Notes: generated by a model not told the origin, from the sequence alone. Counted from the first letter of the stretch, positions 1 through 8,720 are shown. The stretch is DNA of 45,456 nt from Bradyrhizobium sp. S69 (GCF_009766005.1 NZ_LMUK01000041.1:535638-581093); one strand, 5' to 3'. A program made the numbers and translations.

Positions 1-26
1 CTTGCTTGTGTATCCTTGCACATGAG

Positions 27-165
27 ACCGCGGGTGCAGCGCGCACCCGGTCTTCCCTGCGCCCTTGTTTTGGGCGGACTGAATTTGCAAAACTCGGGCG
101 AATGCTGCCGCGAGATCGCGAAGGTATGCCTGCCTCTGAAGTCGTTCTGCGCTGTGTAAAACCGG
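27..165. repeat. Dispersed intergenic repeat, left copy
   Basis: The segment holds the inverted repeat GGGTGC-AGCGC-GCACCC, then CGGTCTTCCCTGCGCCCT and, further on, CGCGAGATCGCG. The same ordered blocks recur at 45130-45255 in the same orientation, so it is one copy of a dispersed family. No gene is visible in the first 337 bases. Confidence 0.7.
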
Positions 166-224
166 CGTATCGGGGCATCCAGGGGCTACCGATGTGCTAC
201 TTTGGTCAACATCGCGGGGCAAGC

Positions 225-310
225 GTAGCCCGGATGAGCGAAGCGACATCCGGGGCAGATGGATATCCTCCCTTCGTACACCCGCATGTCGCTGCGCTCA
301 TGCGGGCTAC
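225..310. repeat. REP-like palindromic element upstream of recJ
   Basis: Two 30-base arms (225-254 and 281-310) are imperfect reverse complements. The left arm begins GTAGCCCGGATGAGCGAAGC and the right arm ends GCTCATGCGGGCTAC. A 26-base loop separates them. It ends 27 bases before the recJ start codon, so it lies in or next to the recJ leader. Confidence 0.8.
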
Positions 311-337
311 GTTCATCCTCCGATTGTAGATGGCATC

Positions 338-2179
338 ATGACGCTTCCCGCCTCCGCATTGCCCGTCGAAATGCTGCCGTCGTTTCTCGGCGTGGCGCAT
401 TCCGCGACCGGCAAGGTGTGGCGCGACCGGCTCGATGCGCGGGGCGCGGCGCGGGCGCTCGCGATCACGCAACGCTATCAACTGCCGGAAATGCTGTCGC
501 GGGTGCTGGCGGGACGCGATGTCGAGCTCGACGCGGTCGCGGATTTTCTCGACCCGACCATCCGCAAATTGATGCCCGATCCCTACACCGTGACCCAGAT
601 GGAAACCGCGGCCAAGCGCATCGCGGACGCCGCCATCCGCCGCGAGAAAGTGGCGATTTTCGGCGACTACGACGTCGACGGCGCGACCTCGGCGGCACTG
701 TTGGCGTGGCACCTGCGCCATTGCGGCCTCGATCCGCTGATTCACATTCCCGACCGGATCTTTGAAGGCTACGGCCCCAATAGCGAGGCGATCCGCATGC
801 TCGCGGGCAAGGGCGCGACCTTGCTGGTCACGGTCGATTGCGGCACCACCAGCCTGGAGCCGCTCGCCGAGGCGCGACGGCTGGGGATGTCGGTGGTGGT
901 GATCGATCACCATCAATCCGGCGACGAATTGCCCGAGGTCGATGCGCTGGTCAATCCGAACCGGCCCGACGATCTCTCCGGCCTCGGCCATCTCGCGGCC
1001 GTGGGCCTGGTGCTGATCACGCTGGTCGCGGTCAACCGGGAACTACGCAGCCGCGGCTTCTGGACCAGCGAAATGCCGGAGCCGGATCTGCTCGGCATGC
1101 TGCATCACGTGGCGCTCGGCACGGTCGCCGATGTCGCGCCGCTGATCGGGCTGAACCGCGCCTTCGTCGCCAAAGGCCTGATCGCGATGCGCAGGCGGGA
1201 CCATGTCGGCCATACCGCACTGATGGATGTGGCGCGGCTGAACGGTCCGCCAGAGGCCTGGCATCTCGGCTTCATGCTGGGGCCGCGCATCAATGCGGGG
1301 GGGCGGATCGGACGCGCCGATCTGGGCGTGCGGCTGTTGCTGGAAGGCGATATCTCCGAGGCGGCGCGGATCGCGGCCGAGCTCGATCGCCTCAACACCG
1401 AGCGCCGGGTCATCGAGCAGATGGCGGAGGCGCAAGCCGAAGCCGAGGCGCTGGCGTCGCTCGGGCTTGAAGACAAGGGGTCCGTAATCGTCACGGCGTC
1501 GGAAGGCTGGCATCCCGGCGTAGTCGGCCTGGTGGCGTCGCGGCTGAAGGAAAAATTCTCGCGGCCGGCGTTTGCGATCGCGCTGGAGCCGGGCGGTATC
1601 GGAACTGGATCTGGCCGCTCGATCTCCGGCGTCGATCTCGGCAAGGCCGTGCGACAGGCCGTTAACGAGAAATTGCTGATGAAGGGCGGCGGCCACGCGA
1701 TGGCCGCCGGCGTGACGTTGCGCAAAGAGAGATTGGCCGAATTCCGCGCCTTCATGGAAAGCACCTTGGCAAAAGATGTCGCCAACTCGCGCCATGAAAA
1801 CGAGCTGTTCATCGACGGCGCGGTCAGCGCGCGGGCGGTCACCACCGAGCTGGCCGCGACGCTCAACCGCGCCGGCCCGTTCGGCAGCGGCAATCCGGAA
1901 CCCGTCATCGCGCTGCCGTCGCATCAACTGGTCTATGCTGATGAAGTGGGCCAAGCGCATTTGCGGTTGCGCTTCAAATCGGGCGATGGCTCCATCGTCA
2001 ACGGCATCGCGTTCCGCTCGGTCGGCCAGAAGCTCGGCCATGCGCTGACCGAGAATCGCGGCCAGCCGCTGCATGTGGCAGGATCGCTCGCGGTCGATCG
2101 CTGGCAGGGCAGCGAGCGCGTGCAGTTGCGCGTGATCGATGTCGCGGTGCCGGATCAGGGACCGGCTATCATCAGGTAA
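338..2179 (+). CDS. recJ: Single-stranded-DNA-specific exonuclease RecJ
   Basis: RecJ is a 5'-3' single-strand exonuclease that acts in RecFOR recombination, mismatch repair and processing of damaged forks. The 613-aa product has the DHH phosphoesterase signature: DYDVDG at about residues 110-115 and DHH at about 190-192. A DHHA1-like region with GGGHAMAAG and a C-terminal OB-like part follow. The length fits the family (about 570-610 aa). I chose the ATG at 338. An upstream in-frame extension to 194 would translate a palindromic repeat and is not credible. The following SDR gene starts 29 bases downstream, so the two may be co-transcribed, although no functional link is evident. Confidence 0.95.
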   Translation: MTLPASALPVEMLPSFLGVAHSATGKVWRDRLDARGAARALAITQRYQLPEMLSRVLAGRDVELDAVADFLDPTIRKLMPDPYTVTQMETAAKRIADAAIRREKVAIFGDYDVDGATSAALLAWHLRHCGLDPLIHIPDRIFEGYGPNSEAIRMLAGKGATLLVTVDCGTTSLEPLAEARRLGMSVVVIDHHQSGDELPEVDALVNPNRPDDLSGLGHLAAVGLVLITLVAVNRELRSRGFWTSEMPEPDLLGMLHHVALGTVADVAPLIGLNRAFVAKGLIAMRRRDHVGHTALMDVARLNGPPEAWHLGFMLGPRINAGGRIGRADLGVRLLLEGDISEAARIAAELDRLNTERRVIEQMAEAQAEAEALASLGLEDKGSVIVTASEGWHPGVVGLVASRLKEKFSRPAFAIALEPGGIGTGSGRSISGVDLGKAVRQAVNEKLLMKGGGHAMAAGVTLRKERLAEFRAFMESTLAKDVANSRHENELFIDGAVSARAVTTELAATLNRAGPFGSGNPEPVIALPSHQLVYADEVGQAHLRLRFKSGDGSIVNGIAFRSVGQKLGHALTENRGQPLHVAGSLAVDRWQGSERVQLRVIDVAVPDQGPAIIR

Positions 2180-2208
2180 GAAACGCCAGACAATAAACGG
2201 GAGTGGAA

Positions 2209-3030
2209 ATGACAGGACAGGTTGCAGGCAAGGTCGCGTTGGTGACCGGCGGGGCGTCGGGCATTGGTGCGGCGGTCGCCGAATTGCTGGCGCGCGAGGG
2301 CGCGTCGGTCGTGGTCAGCGATGTCGATGAATTGAAGGGACCGGAAGTTGTCGCCGGCATCAAGAAAGCCGGCGGCGAGGCGACATTCCTGCATCAGGAC
2401 GTGACCAGCGAACCGCGCTGGATCGAGATCGTCGCGGAAGTCGAAAAGCGCTACGGCCGGCTCGACGTGCTGGTTTCCAACGCCGGTATCGGCATATCGG
2501 TGCCCTCGATCACCGACATGACCTTGGAGGACTGGCGGCGGCAGAATGCCATCAATCTCGACGGCGTATTTCTTTCGGTAAAGCATTGCCTGCCGGCGAT
2601 GCGCAAGACCAGCACGCGAGAGAACGGCGGCTCGATCATCCTGATGTCGTCGCTGGCGGGTCTGCGCGGCGCGCCGGGTCTGTCCGCCTACAGTCTGACC
2701 AAAGGCGGCGTACGGCTGTTCGCCAAGTCGATCGCGATGGAATGCGCGGGTGTCGGCGACGGCATCCGCGTCAACTCGGTGCATCCAGGGATCATCGACA
2801 CCCCGATCTGGGGCAAGATTCCGACCGAAGCCGCCGGTCGCGGCCAGAACGCGCCGATCGATCCGGAAGAGCGCGCCAGGTTCGCAACGCCATTGGCGCG
2901 CGCCGGCCATGCTGCCGAGATCGCGCAAGGCGTGCTGTATCTGGCCTCCGACATGTCGAGCTACGTCACCGGCAGCGAACTGGTGATCGACGGCGGCATG
3001 AACGCAGGCGGCGTCGCGCGGAAGAGTTGA
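2209..3030 (+). CDS. SDR family NAD(P)-dependent oxidoreductase
   Basis: This is a classical short-chain dehydrogenase of 273 aa. It shows the N-terminal cofactor motif TGGASGIG, the structural NAG (SNAGIG), a catalytic serine in LMSSLAG and the YSLTK catalytic Tyr-Lys pair. The C-terminal VTGSELVIDGG is typical of the family. The substrate cannot be read from sequence; related enzymes act on steroid or cyclic alcohols, or are annotated as glucose 1-dehydrogenase-like. The ATG at 2209 is preceded by GGGAG with 5-base spacing, which favours it over the in-frame GTG at 2203. It lies directly behind recJ. Confidence 0.9.
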   Translation: MTGQVAGKVALVTGGASGIGAAVAELLAREGASVVVSDVDELKGPEVVAGIKKAGGEATFLHQDVTSEPRWIEIVAEVEKRYGRLDVLVSNAGIGISVPSITDMTLEDWRRQNAINLDGVFLSVKHCLPAMRKTSTRENGGSIILMSSLAGLRGAPGLSAYSLTKGGVRLFAKSIAMECAGVGDGIRVNSVHPGIIDTPIWGKIPTEAAGRGQNAPIDPEERARFATPLARAGHAAEIAQGVLYLASDMSSYVTGSELVIDGGMNAGGVARKS

Positions 3031-3062
3031 GCGGATTCGTGGTGACGTCGCGTCACACTCGC

Positions 3063-3191
3063 CGTCATTCCGGGGCGCGCGCTTGCGCGAGCCCGGAATC
3101 CATAACCCCTGTGTTCCCGTTCAGCGGCCAGACGCCGCCACAGGGCGTATGGATTCCGGGCCTGCGCCAAGAGGCGCATCCCGGAATGACG
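3063..3191. repeat. Long palindromic intergenic repeat
   Basis: The arms at 3063-3104 (CGTCATTCCGGGGCGCGC...) and 3148-3191 (...CATCCCGGAATGACG) are imperfect reverse complements, with the inner pair GGAATCCATA/TATGGATTCC. They fill the gap between the convergent SDR and transglycosylase genes and could form a large hairpin in either transcript. Elements of this look are common between genes in bradyrhizobia. Confidence 0.8.
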
Positions 3192-3215
3192 AAGGCTGTA
3201 CGTTCATCGCGATCG

Positions 3216-4448
3216 CTACGGCCCTTGCCGCAACCGCGCCAGCACCTTCAGTCCGCCGTAACCGTCGGCGGGCTGAAGCCCCATCTGGGTCTGGTAGTTC
3301 CGGATCGCGGCCATGGTGTCATTGCCGACACGGCCGTCGGTGCCGCCGGTATCGAAGCCGGCTCTCGTGAGGCGGGTCTGCATTTCCTGCACCTCGGATA
3401 GGGTCAGCGCGCGCTCCGAGCCCGGGAACGGCTGGATGAAGGGTGGCCCGCCCAGGATACGGTCGCCGAGATGGCAGATCGCCAGCGCGTAGTTCATCGA
3501 GGGATTGTAGCTGCGCACCGCGTAGAAATTTGGCCCCAGCAGGAACGCCGGCCCGCCTTCGACCGGCACCCACATCTTGGCGCTGGCATCGGGTTGCGGA
3601 AACGGCTGGCCGTCGGCGCGGGCGATGCCGGCGCTGGACCACGCCGCGTAGCTTCGACTGCCGCTGGACGAGCCGCTCGCGCCGCGCACCTCGTAGCCCC
3701 AATGTTCGCCGGCGTGGTATTTGCCGCGATTGACCAGGTAGCGCGCGGTCGAGCCCAGCGCATCGTCGGGCTTGCCGAACGGCGATATCTTGCCGTCGCC
3801 GTCATAATCCATGCCGACATTGAGCCAGACTTCCGGCATCCACTGGGTATGTCCCATCGCGCCGGCCCACGAGCCCCGCATCTCCTGCGGCGTGCTCCAG
3901 CCGTGATCGACGATCTTGAGCGCATTGATCAACTCGGATTGCCAGTAGGCCCGGCGGCGCGGTTCGTTCCACGCCAGCGCCGCCAGCGCGGGGAATACCG
4001 GGCGCATATGGTTCTGCTGCACCTGCGGATCGCCATAGGCAGACTCGACGCCCCACAGCGCCAGCAGCGTGCCGCGCTCGACGCCGAAATCATGCTCGAT
4101 CCGGGCGAACACCGCTTCGTTCTTCCGCAGCGCTTCCCTGCCGTGGATGACGCGCCAGTCGGAAACCCGGCGGTTGATGTATTGCCAGATCTCCTCGTTG
4201 AATTCGGGCTGGCTCTGCAGCTCCTTGAACACGGTCATGTCCGGCTCAAGGTGGCCCATCACCCGGTTCCAGGTCGCCTCCGAGACACCTTTTGCCAGCG
4301 CGCGCGCGCGAAACCCCTCGCGCCATTTCTCGAAGCCCGGCGGGGCGGCGAGGGCCGCGCGCGGATGCATCAACAGGGCGCCGGCCGCGAGGCCGGATTG
4401 CAGGAGCGCGCGTCGGGTTGGCGCCTTGAGGGAATCAGGCTGTTGCAT
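3216..4448 (-). CDS. Lytic murein transglycosylase, MltB-like
   Basis: The 410-aa protein should cleave peptidoglycan between MurNAc and GlcNAc in the periplasm, with 1,6-anhydro product formation. Residues 11-35 form a signal peptide (TRRALLQSG then a hydrophobic run to ALAA). The arginine pair hints at Tat export but the motif is not complete. The SLT_2-type catalytic domain includes LWGVESAYG with the likely catalytic Glu135, and GAMGHTQWMP. A C-terminal peptidoglycan-binding domain (about 340-405) carries the DGRVGNDTMAAI signature. No lipobox is visible, so it is likely soluble in the periplasm. Confidence 0.92.
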   Translation of the reverse strand: MQQPDSLKAPTRRALLQSGLAAGALLMHPRAALAAPPGFEKWREGFRARALAKGVSEATWNRVMGHLEPDMTVFKELQSQPEFNEEIWQYINRRVSDWRVIHGREALRKNEAVFARIEHDFGVERGTLLALWGVESAYGDPQVQQNHMRPVFPALAALAWNEPRRRAYWQSELINALKIVDHGWSTPQEMRGSWAGAMGHTQWMPEVWLNVGMDYDGDGKISPFGKPDDALGSTARYLVNRGKYHAGEHWGYEVRGASGSSSGSRSYAAWSSAGIARADGQPFPQPDASAKMWVPVEGGPAFLLGPNFYAVRSYNPSMNYALAICHLGDRILGGPPFIQPFPGSERALTLSEVQEMQTRLTRAGFDTGGTDGRVGNDTMAAIRNYQTQMGLQPADGYGGLKVLARLRQGP

Positions 4449-4502
4449 CCGGCCAGTCTAGCTGCGTCGAAGGCCCTCGGCAGCAGCCATGACGCCGCGG
4501 AA

Positions 4503-5189
4503 TTAGCCCAGATCGGTGGCGATTCTGGCGAGCCAGCGGCGGATTGTAGTCTGTGCCTGCTTCGGGAGGCCGGCCATCAGGCGGCGTTCGATGCCCAGCG
4601 CACGCCGCCGGCACTTATCGAGTCGCGTTTCGCCGCGCCGGGTCAGCCTCCATTGCAGCACCCGGCCGTGGATCGGGTGCGGGGCCTTTCCGATGGCGCC
4701 GTCGCGCTCGAGGTTGCGGATGATGACGCCGACGGTCTGCGGGGTCAGCAGCGCCACCCGCGCGAGGTCGGCGCCGGACAGCCCCGGATAGGCCCGCAGC
4801 ATGGTCAGCACCACGAATTGCGGCGGCGTGACGCCGAGGTCGGCCAGCGCCCGCTCCATGGCCAGCCGGGCGGCCGCCTGCGCCTGCCGCAGCAGATAAG
4901 CGAGATAACCTTGCTCGCCGCGCTTGCCCTGGCCCGGCGGCGGAGGGCGGATCATCGTGGGGTCGGGATTGCCGGAAGCAGGTTTTTGGCGGGAGCGGGT
5001 TTTCGCCTGAGCGATGATTTTGGCGCGCAGGACTGCTTTTTGGGAGGGCTTTTTGGCGCCGAGCGGTTTTCGGCCTTTTTTTGAATTCGGCGATTTTTTC
5101 GGTTTTGCCGGTTTTTCGGCCGAGGCCTTTTTTGCCGTTTGTCGAGCCATGATCGGTTTTGTGTTTTTCGATTTTGTCTTTTTCGCCAT
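4503..5189 (-). CDS. MarR family transcriptional regulator with Lys-rich N-terminal tail
   Basis: The product has 228 aa. Residues 1-70 are a low-complexity Lys/Ala/Pro tail, followed by a RPPPPG linker and a MarR winged-helix domain (about 85-228, including SGADLARVALLTPQTVGVII and a basic wing). MarR proteins usually repress a divergent gene until a phenolic or oxidant ligand releases them. The gene is divergent from an AhpD-like gene, and two perfect palindromes lie between them. The basic tail is longer than in typical MarR proteins (about 140-160 aa) and could add nonspecific DNA binding. The four consecutive prolines should make translation depend on EF-P, which is also encoded in this window. 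Confidence 0.85.
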   Translation of the reverse strand: MAKKTKSKNTKPIMARQTAKKASAEKPAKPKKSPNSKKGRKPLGAKKPSQKAVLRAKIIAQAKTRSRQKPASGNPDPTMIRPPPPGQGKRGEQGYLAYLLRQAQAAARLAMERALADLGVTPPQFVVLTMLRAYPGLSGADLARVALLTPQTVGVIIRNLERDGAIGKAPHPIHGRVLQWRLTRRGETRLDKCRRRALGIERRLMAGLPKQAQTTIRRWLARIATDLG

Positions 5190-5206
5190 CGCGACCTTGC
5201 CCGCTA

Positions 5207-5242
5207 TATAAGTGCTCTTATAATATATCAGAACACTGATAT
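5207..5242. promoter_or_regulatory. Two palindromic operators between marR and the ahpD-like gene
   Basis: TATAAG-TGCT-CTTATA (5207-5222) and ATATCAG-AACA-CTGATAT (5225-5242) are both perfect inverted repeats with 4-base spacers, in a very AT-rich 68-base divergent promoter region. Operators of this size suit a MarR dimer. Binding by this particular regulator is inferred from position. Confidence 0.7.
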
Positions 5243-5257
5243 GGTTAGGAAACTAAG

Positions 5258-5734
5258 ATGTCACATGCCAGAAGCGAATACAAAGACTTCATGACACAGG
5301 CGCCGGACACTTACGAAATTGTCCGTAACCTCGGTCAGCTCGCCGCCAAGGCCGGCATCGACAAGCAATTGCTCGAACTGATCAAGTTGCGCGCGTCGCA
5401 GATCAATGGTTGCGCGTTTTGCGTACAGTTCCACATCCTGCAAGGCGAGAGCCTCGGCATTGCCATCGACAAACTCAATCTGGTGGTGGTGTGGCGCGAG
5501 GCGCCGCAATTCTCGCCACGTGAGCGCGCGGCGCTGGCCTGGACCGAGGCGCTGACCCTGCTGACGGGCGGCGTCAGTGATGAAGTCTACGCCGAGGCGA
5601 GTGCGGAATTTTCCGAACGGGAGCTCACCTATCTCACATCCGCGATCGCTTCGATCAACGTCTGGAACAGGTTCGGCGTCGCCTATCGCTGGACCCCGCC
5701 GGCGCGGCAGAAGGCGGCGGTCGCGGCGTCCTAG
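5258..5734 (+). CDS. Carboxymuconolactone decarboxylase/AhpD-like family protein
   Basis: The 158-aa protein belongs to the AhpD/CMD alkylhydroperoxidase-like fold. It has the redox motif C-x2-C-x3-H: Cys52, Cys55 and His59 in NGCAFCVQFH. Members reduce peroxides or other electrophiles through the cysteine pair. The start ATG has AGGA about 8 bases upstream. Its divergent partner is the MarR regulator, with two palindromes between, so induction by an oxidant or aromatic compound is plausible. It ends 19 bases from the convergent pdxA-like gene. Confidence 0.88.
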   Translation: MSHARSEYKDFMTQAPDTYEIVRNLGQLAAKAGIDKQLLELIKLRASQINGCAFCVQFHILQGESLGIAIDKLNLVVVWREAPQFSPRERAALAWTEALTLLTGGVSDEVYAEASAEFSERELTYLTSAIASINVWNRFGVAYRWTPPARQKAAVAAS

Positions 5735-5752
5735 CAGTAAGACGAGAATGGC

Positions 5753-6808
5753 TTACGCGATGTCGGCCGCGGCGAGATGCTTGGGCGAGGCTGTCGCCGT
5801 GCCCGATGCCTTCTTGCGCGCCGCAACGCGCGCCGCCAGCCGGATCGCGGCTTCATAGGCGCCGATGTCGGCGATGCCTTTGCCGACGATATCGAAGGCG
5901 GTGCCGTGCGCGGGCGTCGTGAAGACGATGTCGAGCCCGGCCGTGATGGTCACGCCCTTGTTGAAGCCTTTGAGCTTGGTCGCGATCTGACCCTGGTCAT
6001 GATACATCGAGAGCACGCTGTCATAGTCGCCGGCGAACGCCTTGATGTAGATGGTGTCGCACGGGAAGGGGCCTTTGCAGTTGATGCCTTCATCCGCCAT
6101 CTTCTTGATCGCGGGCGCCAGGATCTCGATCTCCTCGCGCCCGAACAGGCCGCCTTCGCCGGCATGCGGATTGAGTGCGGCGACCGCGATGCGCGGCTTT
6201 TCAATTCCGGCCATCACCATGGTGTCGTGGGAAAGCCGCAAGGAATCGCAGATCCGGTCAACGCTGATCTGTTCGACCGCCTCGCGCAGCGAGACGTGCG
6301 AGGTGGCGCGCGTCATCCACTGATTGTCGAGCACGTTCATCTCGCTGAACAGGCCTTTGAAGTTCAGCAGATGCGCGAACATCTTGTGCTCGTCGGGGAA
6401 GTGCCAGCCGCCTTTGTGGAGGGCCTGCTTGTTGAGCGGAGCAAAGGTCAGCCCGTCGATCTGGCCGGCTTTGGCGAATTCGATCGCTGCCGCCAGGGTG
6501 TCGCCGGTCAAGCGGCCGGAATCGGCACTGGACAAGCCCGGCGGGAACAGCGCCGGATCGATGTTGCCGAGATCGATCGCGGGCACATGGGCCTCGTCGC
6601 TCCAATCGGCCTCAGCGGGCGTCTTGATCCAGTTGCAGGCGACATCGACCTTGGCCTGCTTCATGCCCATGTCGAGCACCCGTTTATCGCCGACATAAAC
6701 CAGCCGGGCGACATCGCGCCCGCGCCGGTCGCTGAGGATTCGCGCGGTCTGCTCCGGTCCAATGCCGGTGCAGTCGCCTGGGATGATCGCGATAATGGGT
6801 TTTGTCAT
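5753..6808 (-). CDS. PdxA family dehydrogenase (4-hydroxythreonine-4-phosphate dehydrogenase-like)
   Basis: The 351-aa protein is a PdxA-fold NAD-dependent metal-requiring dehydrogenase. Metal-ligand histidines are visible in ATSHVSL, MYHDQGQ and TPAHGTAFD. The N-terminal motif reads GDCTGIGPE where biosynthetic PdxA has GDPAGIGPE, which suggests a paralogue (PdxA2 type) used in catabolism rather than in vitamin B6 synthesis. A GntR regulator lies directly upstream on the same strand, and a perfect 20-bp palindrome sits 45-64 bases before the start codon. The substrate is unknown. Confidence 0.85.
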   Translation of the reverse strand: MTKPIIAIIPGDCTGIGPEQTARILSDRRGRDVARLVYVGDKRVLDMGMKQAKVDVACNWIKTPAEADWSDEAHVPAIDLGNIDPALFPPGLSSADSGRLTGDTLAAAIEFAKAGQIDGLTFAPLNKQALHKGGWHFPDEHKMFAHLLNFKGLFSEMNVLDNQWMTRATSHVSLREAVEQISVDRICDSLRLSHDTMVMAGIEKPRIAVAALNPHAGEGGLFGREEIEILAPAIKKMADEGINCKGPFPCDTIYIKAFAGDYDSVLSMYHDQGQIATKLKGFNKGVTITAGLDIVFTTPAHGTAFDIVGKGIADIGAYEAAIRLAARVAARKKASGTATASPKHLAAADIA

Positions 6809-6852
6809 AAGCGTGTGCTTTCGAAGTCTGGGGCCATCTTGCGGCCCCTTGG

Positions 6853-6872
6853 AATAATCGTCGACGATTATT
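6853..6872. promoter_or_regulatory. Probable GntR operator upstream of the pdxA-like gene
   Basis: AATAATCGTCGACGATTATT is a perfect 20-bp palindrome centred on GTCGAC, 45 bases upstream of the pdxA-like start codon. It matches the site at 7669-7688 in 17 of 20 positions. FadR-subfamily GntR regulators often use GTCGAC-type operators. Confidence 0.75.
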
Positions 6873-6919
6873 GGCCTGTCAAGTTTGACCGAAGCCGAGA
6901 GGTTTCTGCCTTGGCTCCG

Positions 6920-7615
6920 CTAACCGGCCGCCTCACGCGACGGGATGGTCTGGAAGATGCGCTTTTTGGCATTGAGCACATGCGCTTCCATCAACGACGC
7001 CGCGGCGACCGGATTTTTCGCGCGCAGCGCTGCGTAGATGGCACGATGCTCGGCATTGGAATCCGACATCCGTTCGCGTGTCACCAACGCTTTGCGGCGA
7101 AACAGATGAAGTTCGCGAATGATGCTCTGGTAGGTCAGCAGCAGACGCCTGTTGCCGGTGAACTCAAGCAGCGTCTGGTGGAACAAAAGATTGAGCGGAT
7201 AATAGACATCGAGGTCGCCGTCGTCGGCGGCGGCGTCCATGTCGTCGAGCAGTTTAGCCAGTATTCGCAGTTGTTTTTCGTGAATGACAGGCGCCAGTTC
7301 CCGGCCCGCCAATGCAAAGAGGGCGGAGCGGAGATCATAGAGTTCTGCCGCTTCGACAGGGTCGATTTCGCGCACAAACGCGCCGCGGTTGACGACGAAA
7401 CTCAATAGCCCCGATTGCTCGAGGCCGCGGCAGGCCTCGCGGATAGGCGCACGGCTGACGCCGAGACGGGCCGCAAGGTCGGCTTCATTGACCCAAACCC
7501 CGGGCGCCAAGGCGCCGGCCTCGATCATGCGGATGATTTCGTCCCGGACGATGGCGGTCAACGGCGCCCGTCCGGCCGACGACGTTGCGCTGCGAACAAC
7601 CGCGGGTGGGTTCAT
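6920..7615 (-). CDS. GntR family regulator, FadR/FCD subfamily
   Basis: The 231-aa protein has an N-terminal winged helix (about residues 18-85; NEADLAARLGVSRAPIREA is a typical recognition segment) and a C-terminal all-helical FCD ligand domain containing DLRSALFALAGREL, NLLFHQTLLEFTGN and EHRAIYAAL. FCD regulators usually bind small organic acids and repress the adjacent catabolic genes. GAGGG lies about 6 bases before the ATG. Two related palindromes, one on each side of the gene, suggest that it controls itself, the divergent dehalogenase-like gene and the pdxA-like gene. Confidence 0.92.
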   Translation of the reverse strand: MNPPAVVRSATSSAGRAPLTAIVRDEIIRMIEAGALAPGVWVNEADLAARLGVSRAPIREACRGLEQSGLLSFVVNRGAFVREIDPVEAAELYDLRSALFALAGRELAPVIHEKQLRILAKLLDDMDAAADDGDLDVYYPLNLLFHQTLLEFTGNRRLLLTYQSIIRELHLFRRKALVTRERMSDSNAEHRAIYAALRAKNPVAAASLMEAHVLNAKKRIFQTIPSREAAG

Positions 7616-7668
7616 TTCAGGCCCTCGATATCAGGAACATCCGGTTCCCTGCTTTTAGGCTCGATTTC

Positions 7669-7688
7669 CAAAATTGTCGACGATTATT
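7669..7688. promoter_or_regulatory. Probable GntR operator between gntR and the dehalogenase-like gene
   Basis: CAAAATTGTCGACGATTATT repeats the palindrome found at 6853-6872 with three changes. It lies in the divergent intergenic region, 54 bases before the gntR start, and would suit autoregulation plus control of the hydrolase gene. Confidence 0.7.
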
Positions 7689-7805
7689 GACAGGTGGGCG
7701 CCCGCTGGTGTTCTGTCGCGCAGGCCCGCGCGTACAGGGGCGGCGAGGCGGGGAAATGCGAACGAGCCCGCGGCGTCATCAGGCGAACCGATCGACGGAG
7801 AGCAC

Positions 7806-8699
7806 ATGTCGGAACTACTCGAGAATTTCACGCATACGCGGATCAAGACCAGCGGCGCCGATATTGTGGTGAGTTATGGCGGCAAAGGTCCGCCGCTGCT
7901 GCTGATGCATGGCAATCCCTTCACGCACCTGACATGGCACAAGATCGCGCCGCGCCTGGCCGAGGAGTTTACCGTGGTGTTGCCGGATCTGCGCGGCTAC
8001 GGCGACAGCTCCAAGCCCGATGGCGGTCCCGATCATTCCGCCTATTCGTTCCGATCCATGGCGCTCGACCAGATCGAGGTGATGCGTCATCTTGGCTTCG
8101 ACAAATTCATGGCCGGCGGCCATGACCGGGGCGCGCGGGTGCTGCACCGGCTGTGCCTCGACCACCCGGATGCGGTGACCCGCGCGGTGTTTCTCGACAT
8201 GCTGCCGCAGCATCATTTGCTCAATAACGTGACGCGGCGATGGGGCACTTTCTCGTGGCACTGGTTCTTCATGATCCAGCCCACTCCGACGCCGGAAACC
8301 ATGATCAATGCCGATCCGGAATTCTTCATTCGCCGCAAGCTGTCGAAAACCGATCAGGGCACCAGCTTCTTCGATCCGCGCGCGCTGGCCGAGTATATCC
8401 GCTGCATCAAGAATCCGAGGACGGTCTACGGCATGTGCGAGGATTACCGCGCGACCTTCGGCGTTGATCTCGACATGGATACCGCGGATTTCGAGGCCGG
8501 CAACAAGGTCAGTTGTCCGACCATGATCCTGTGGGGCAAGAAGGGTGGCGTCGGCCGCAATCACGACGCGGCCGAGGTCTGGTCGCATTACGCGGCCCAT
8601 ATCGAGCGTACCGCGACTGTGCCGTCGGGACATTATTTGCAGGAAGAAGCGCCCGAGGAAACCTACACCGAATTACGTAACTTCTTCGCCGCCGCCTAA
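7806..8699 (+). CDS. Alpha/beta hydrolase, haloacetate (fluoroacetate) dehalogenase family
   Basis: The 297-aa protein matches the fluoroacetate dehalogenase family, which hydrolyses haloacetate to glycolate and halide. Residues corresponding to the known catalytic set of the Rhodopseudomonas enzyme are all visible: nucleophile Asp107 in GGHDRGAR, carboxylate-binding Arg108 and Arg111, acid Asp131 (FLDMLP), halide-pocket His152-Trp153 (SWHWFF) and Tyr214 (CEDYRA), and general base His276 (PSGHYL). The ATG at 7806 has GGAGAG upstream; an earlier in-frame start at 7674 would run through the operator. Its place in a GntR-controlled locus next to an MFS carrier indicates a catabolic role. Fluoroacetate as the true substrate is not proven. 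Confidence 0.85.
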   Translation: MSELLENFTHTRIKTSGADIVVSYGGKGPPLLLMHGNPFTHLTWHKIAPRLAEEFTVVLPDLRGYGDSSKPDGGPDHSAYSFRSMALDQIEVMRHLGFDKFMAGGHDRGARVLHRLCLDHPDAVTRAVFLDMLPQHHLLNNVTRRWGTFSWHWFFMIQPTPTPETMINADPEFFIRRKLSKTDQGTSFFDPRALAEYIRCIKNPRTVYGMCEDYRATFGVDLDMDTADFEAGNKVSCPTMILWGKKGGVGRNHDAAEVWSHYAAHIERTATVPSGHYLQEEAPEETYTELRNFFAAA

Positions 8700-8720
8700 A
8701 GGTTCTGCCACCTTCAAATA

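Noticed and set aside
3471..5084. 537-codon open frame on the plus strand opposite the transglycosylase and marR
   Set aside because: Shadow of two recognisable genes on the minus strand; no domain is visible.
5777..7408. 543-codon open frame on the plus strand across the pdxA-like and gntR genes
   Set aside because: It is antisense to two well-recognised proteins; its composition (runs of Arg, Gly, Asp) is that of a shadow frame in high-GC DNA.
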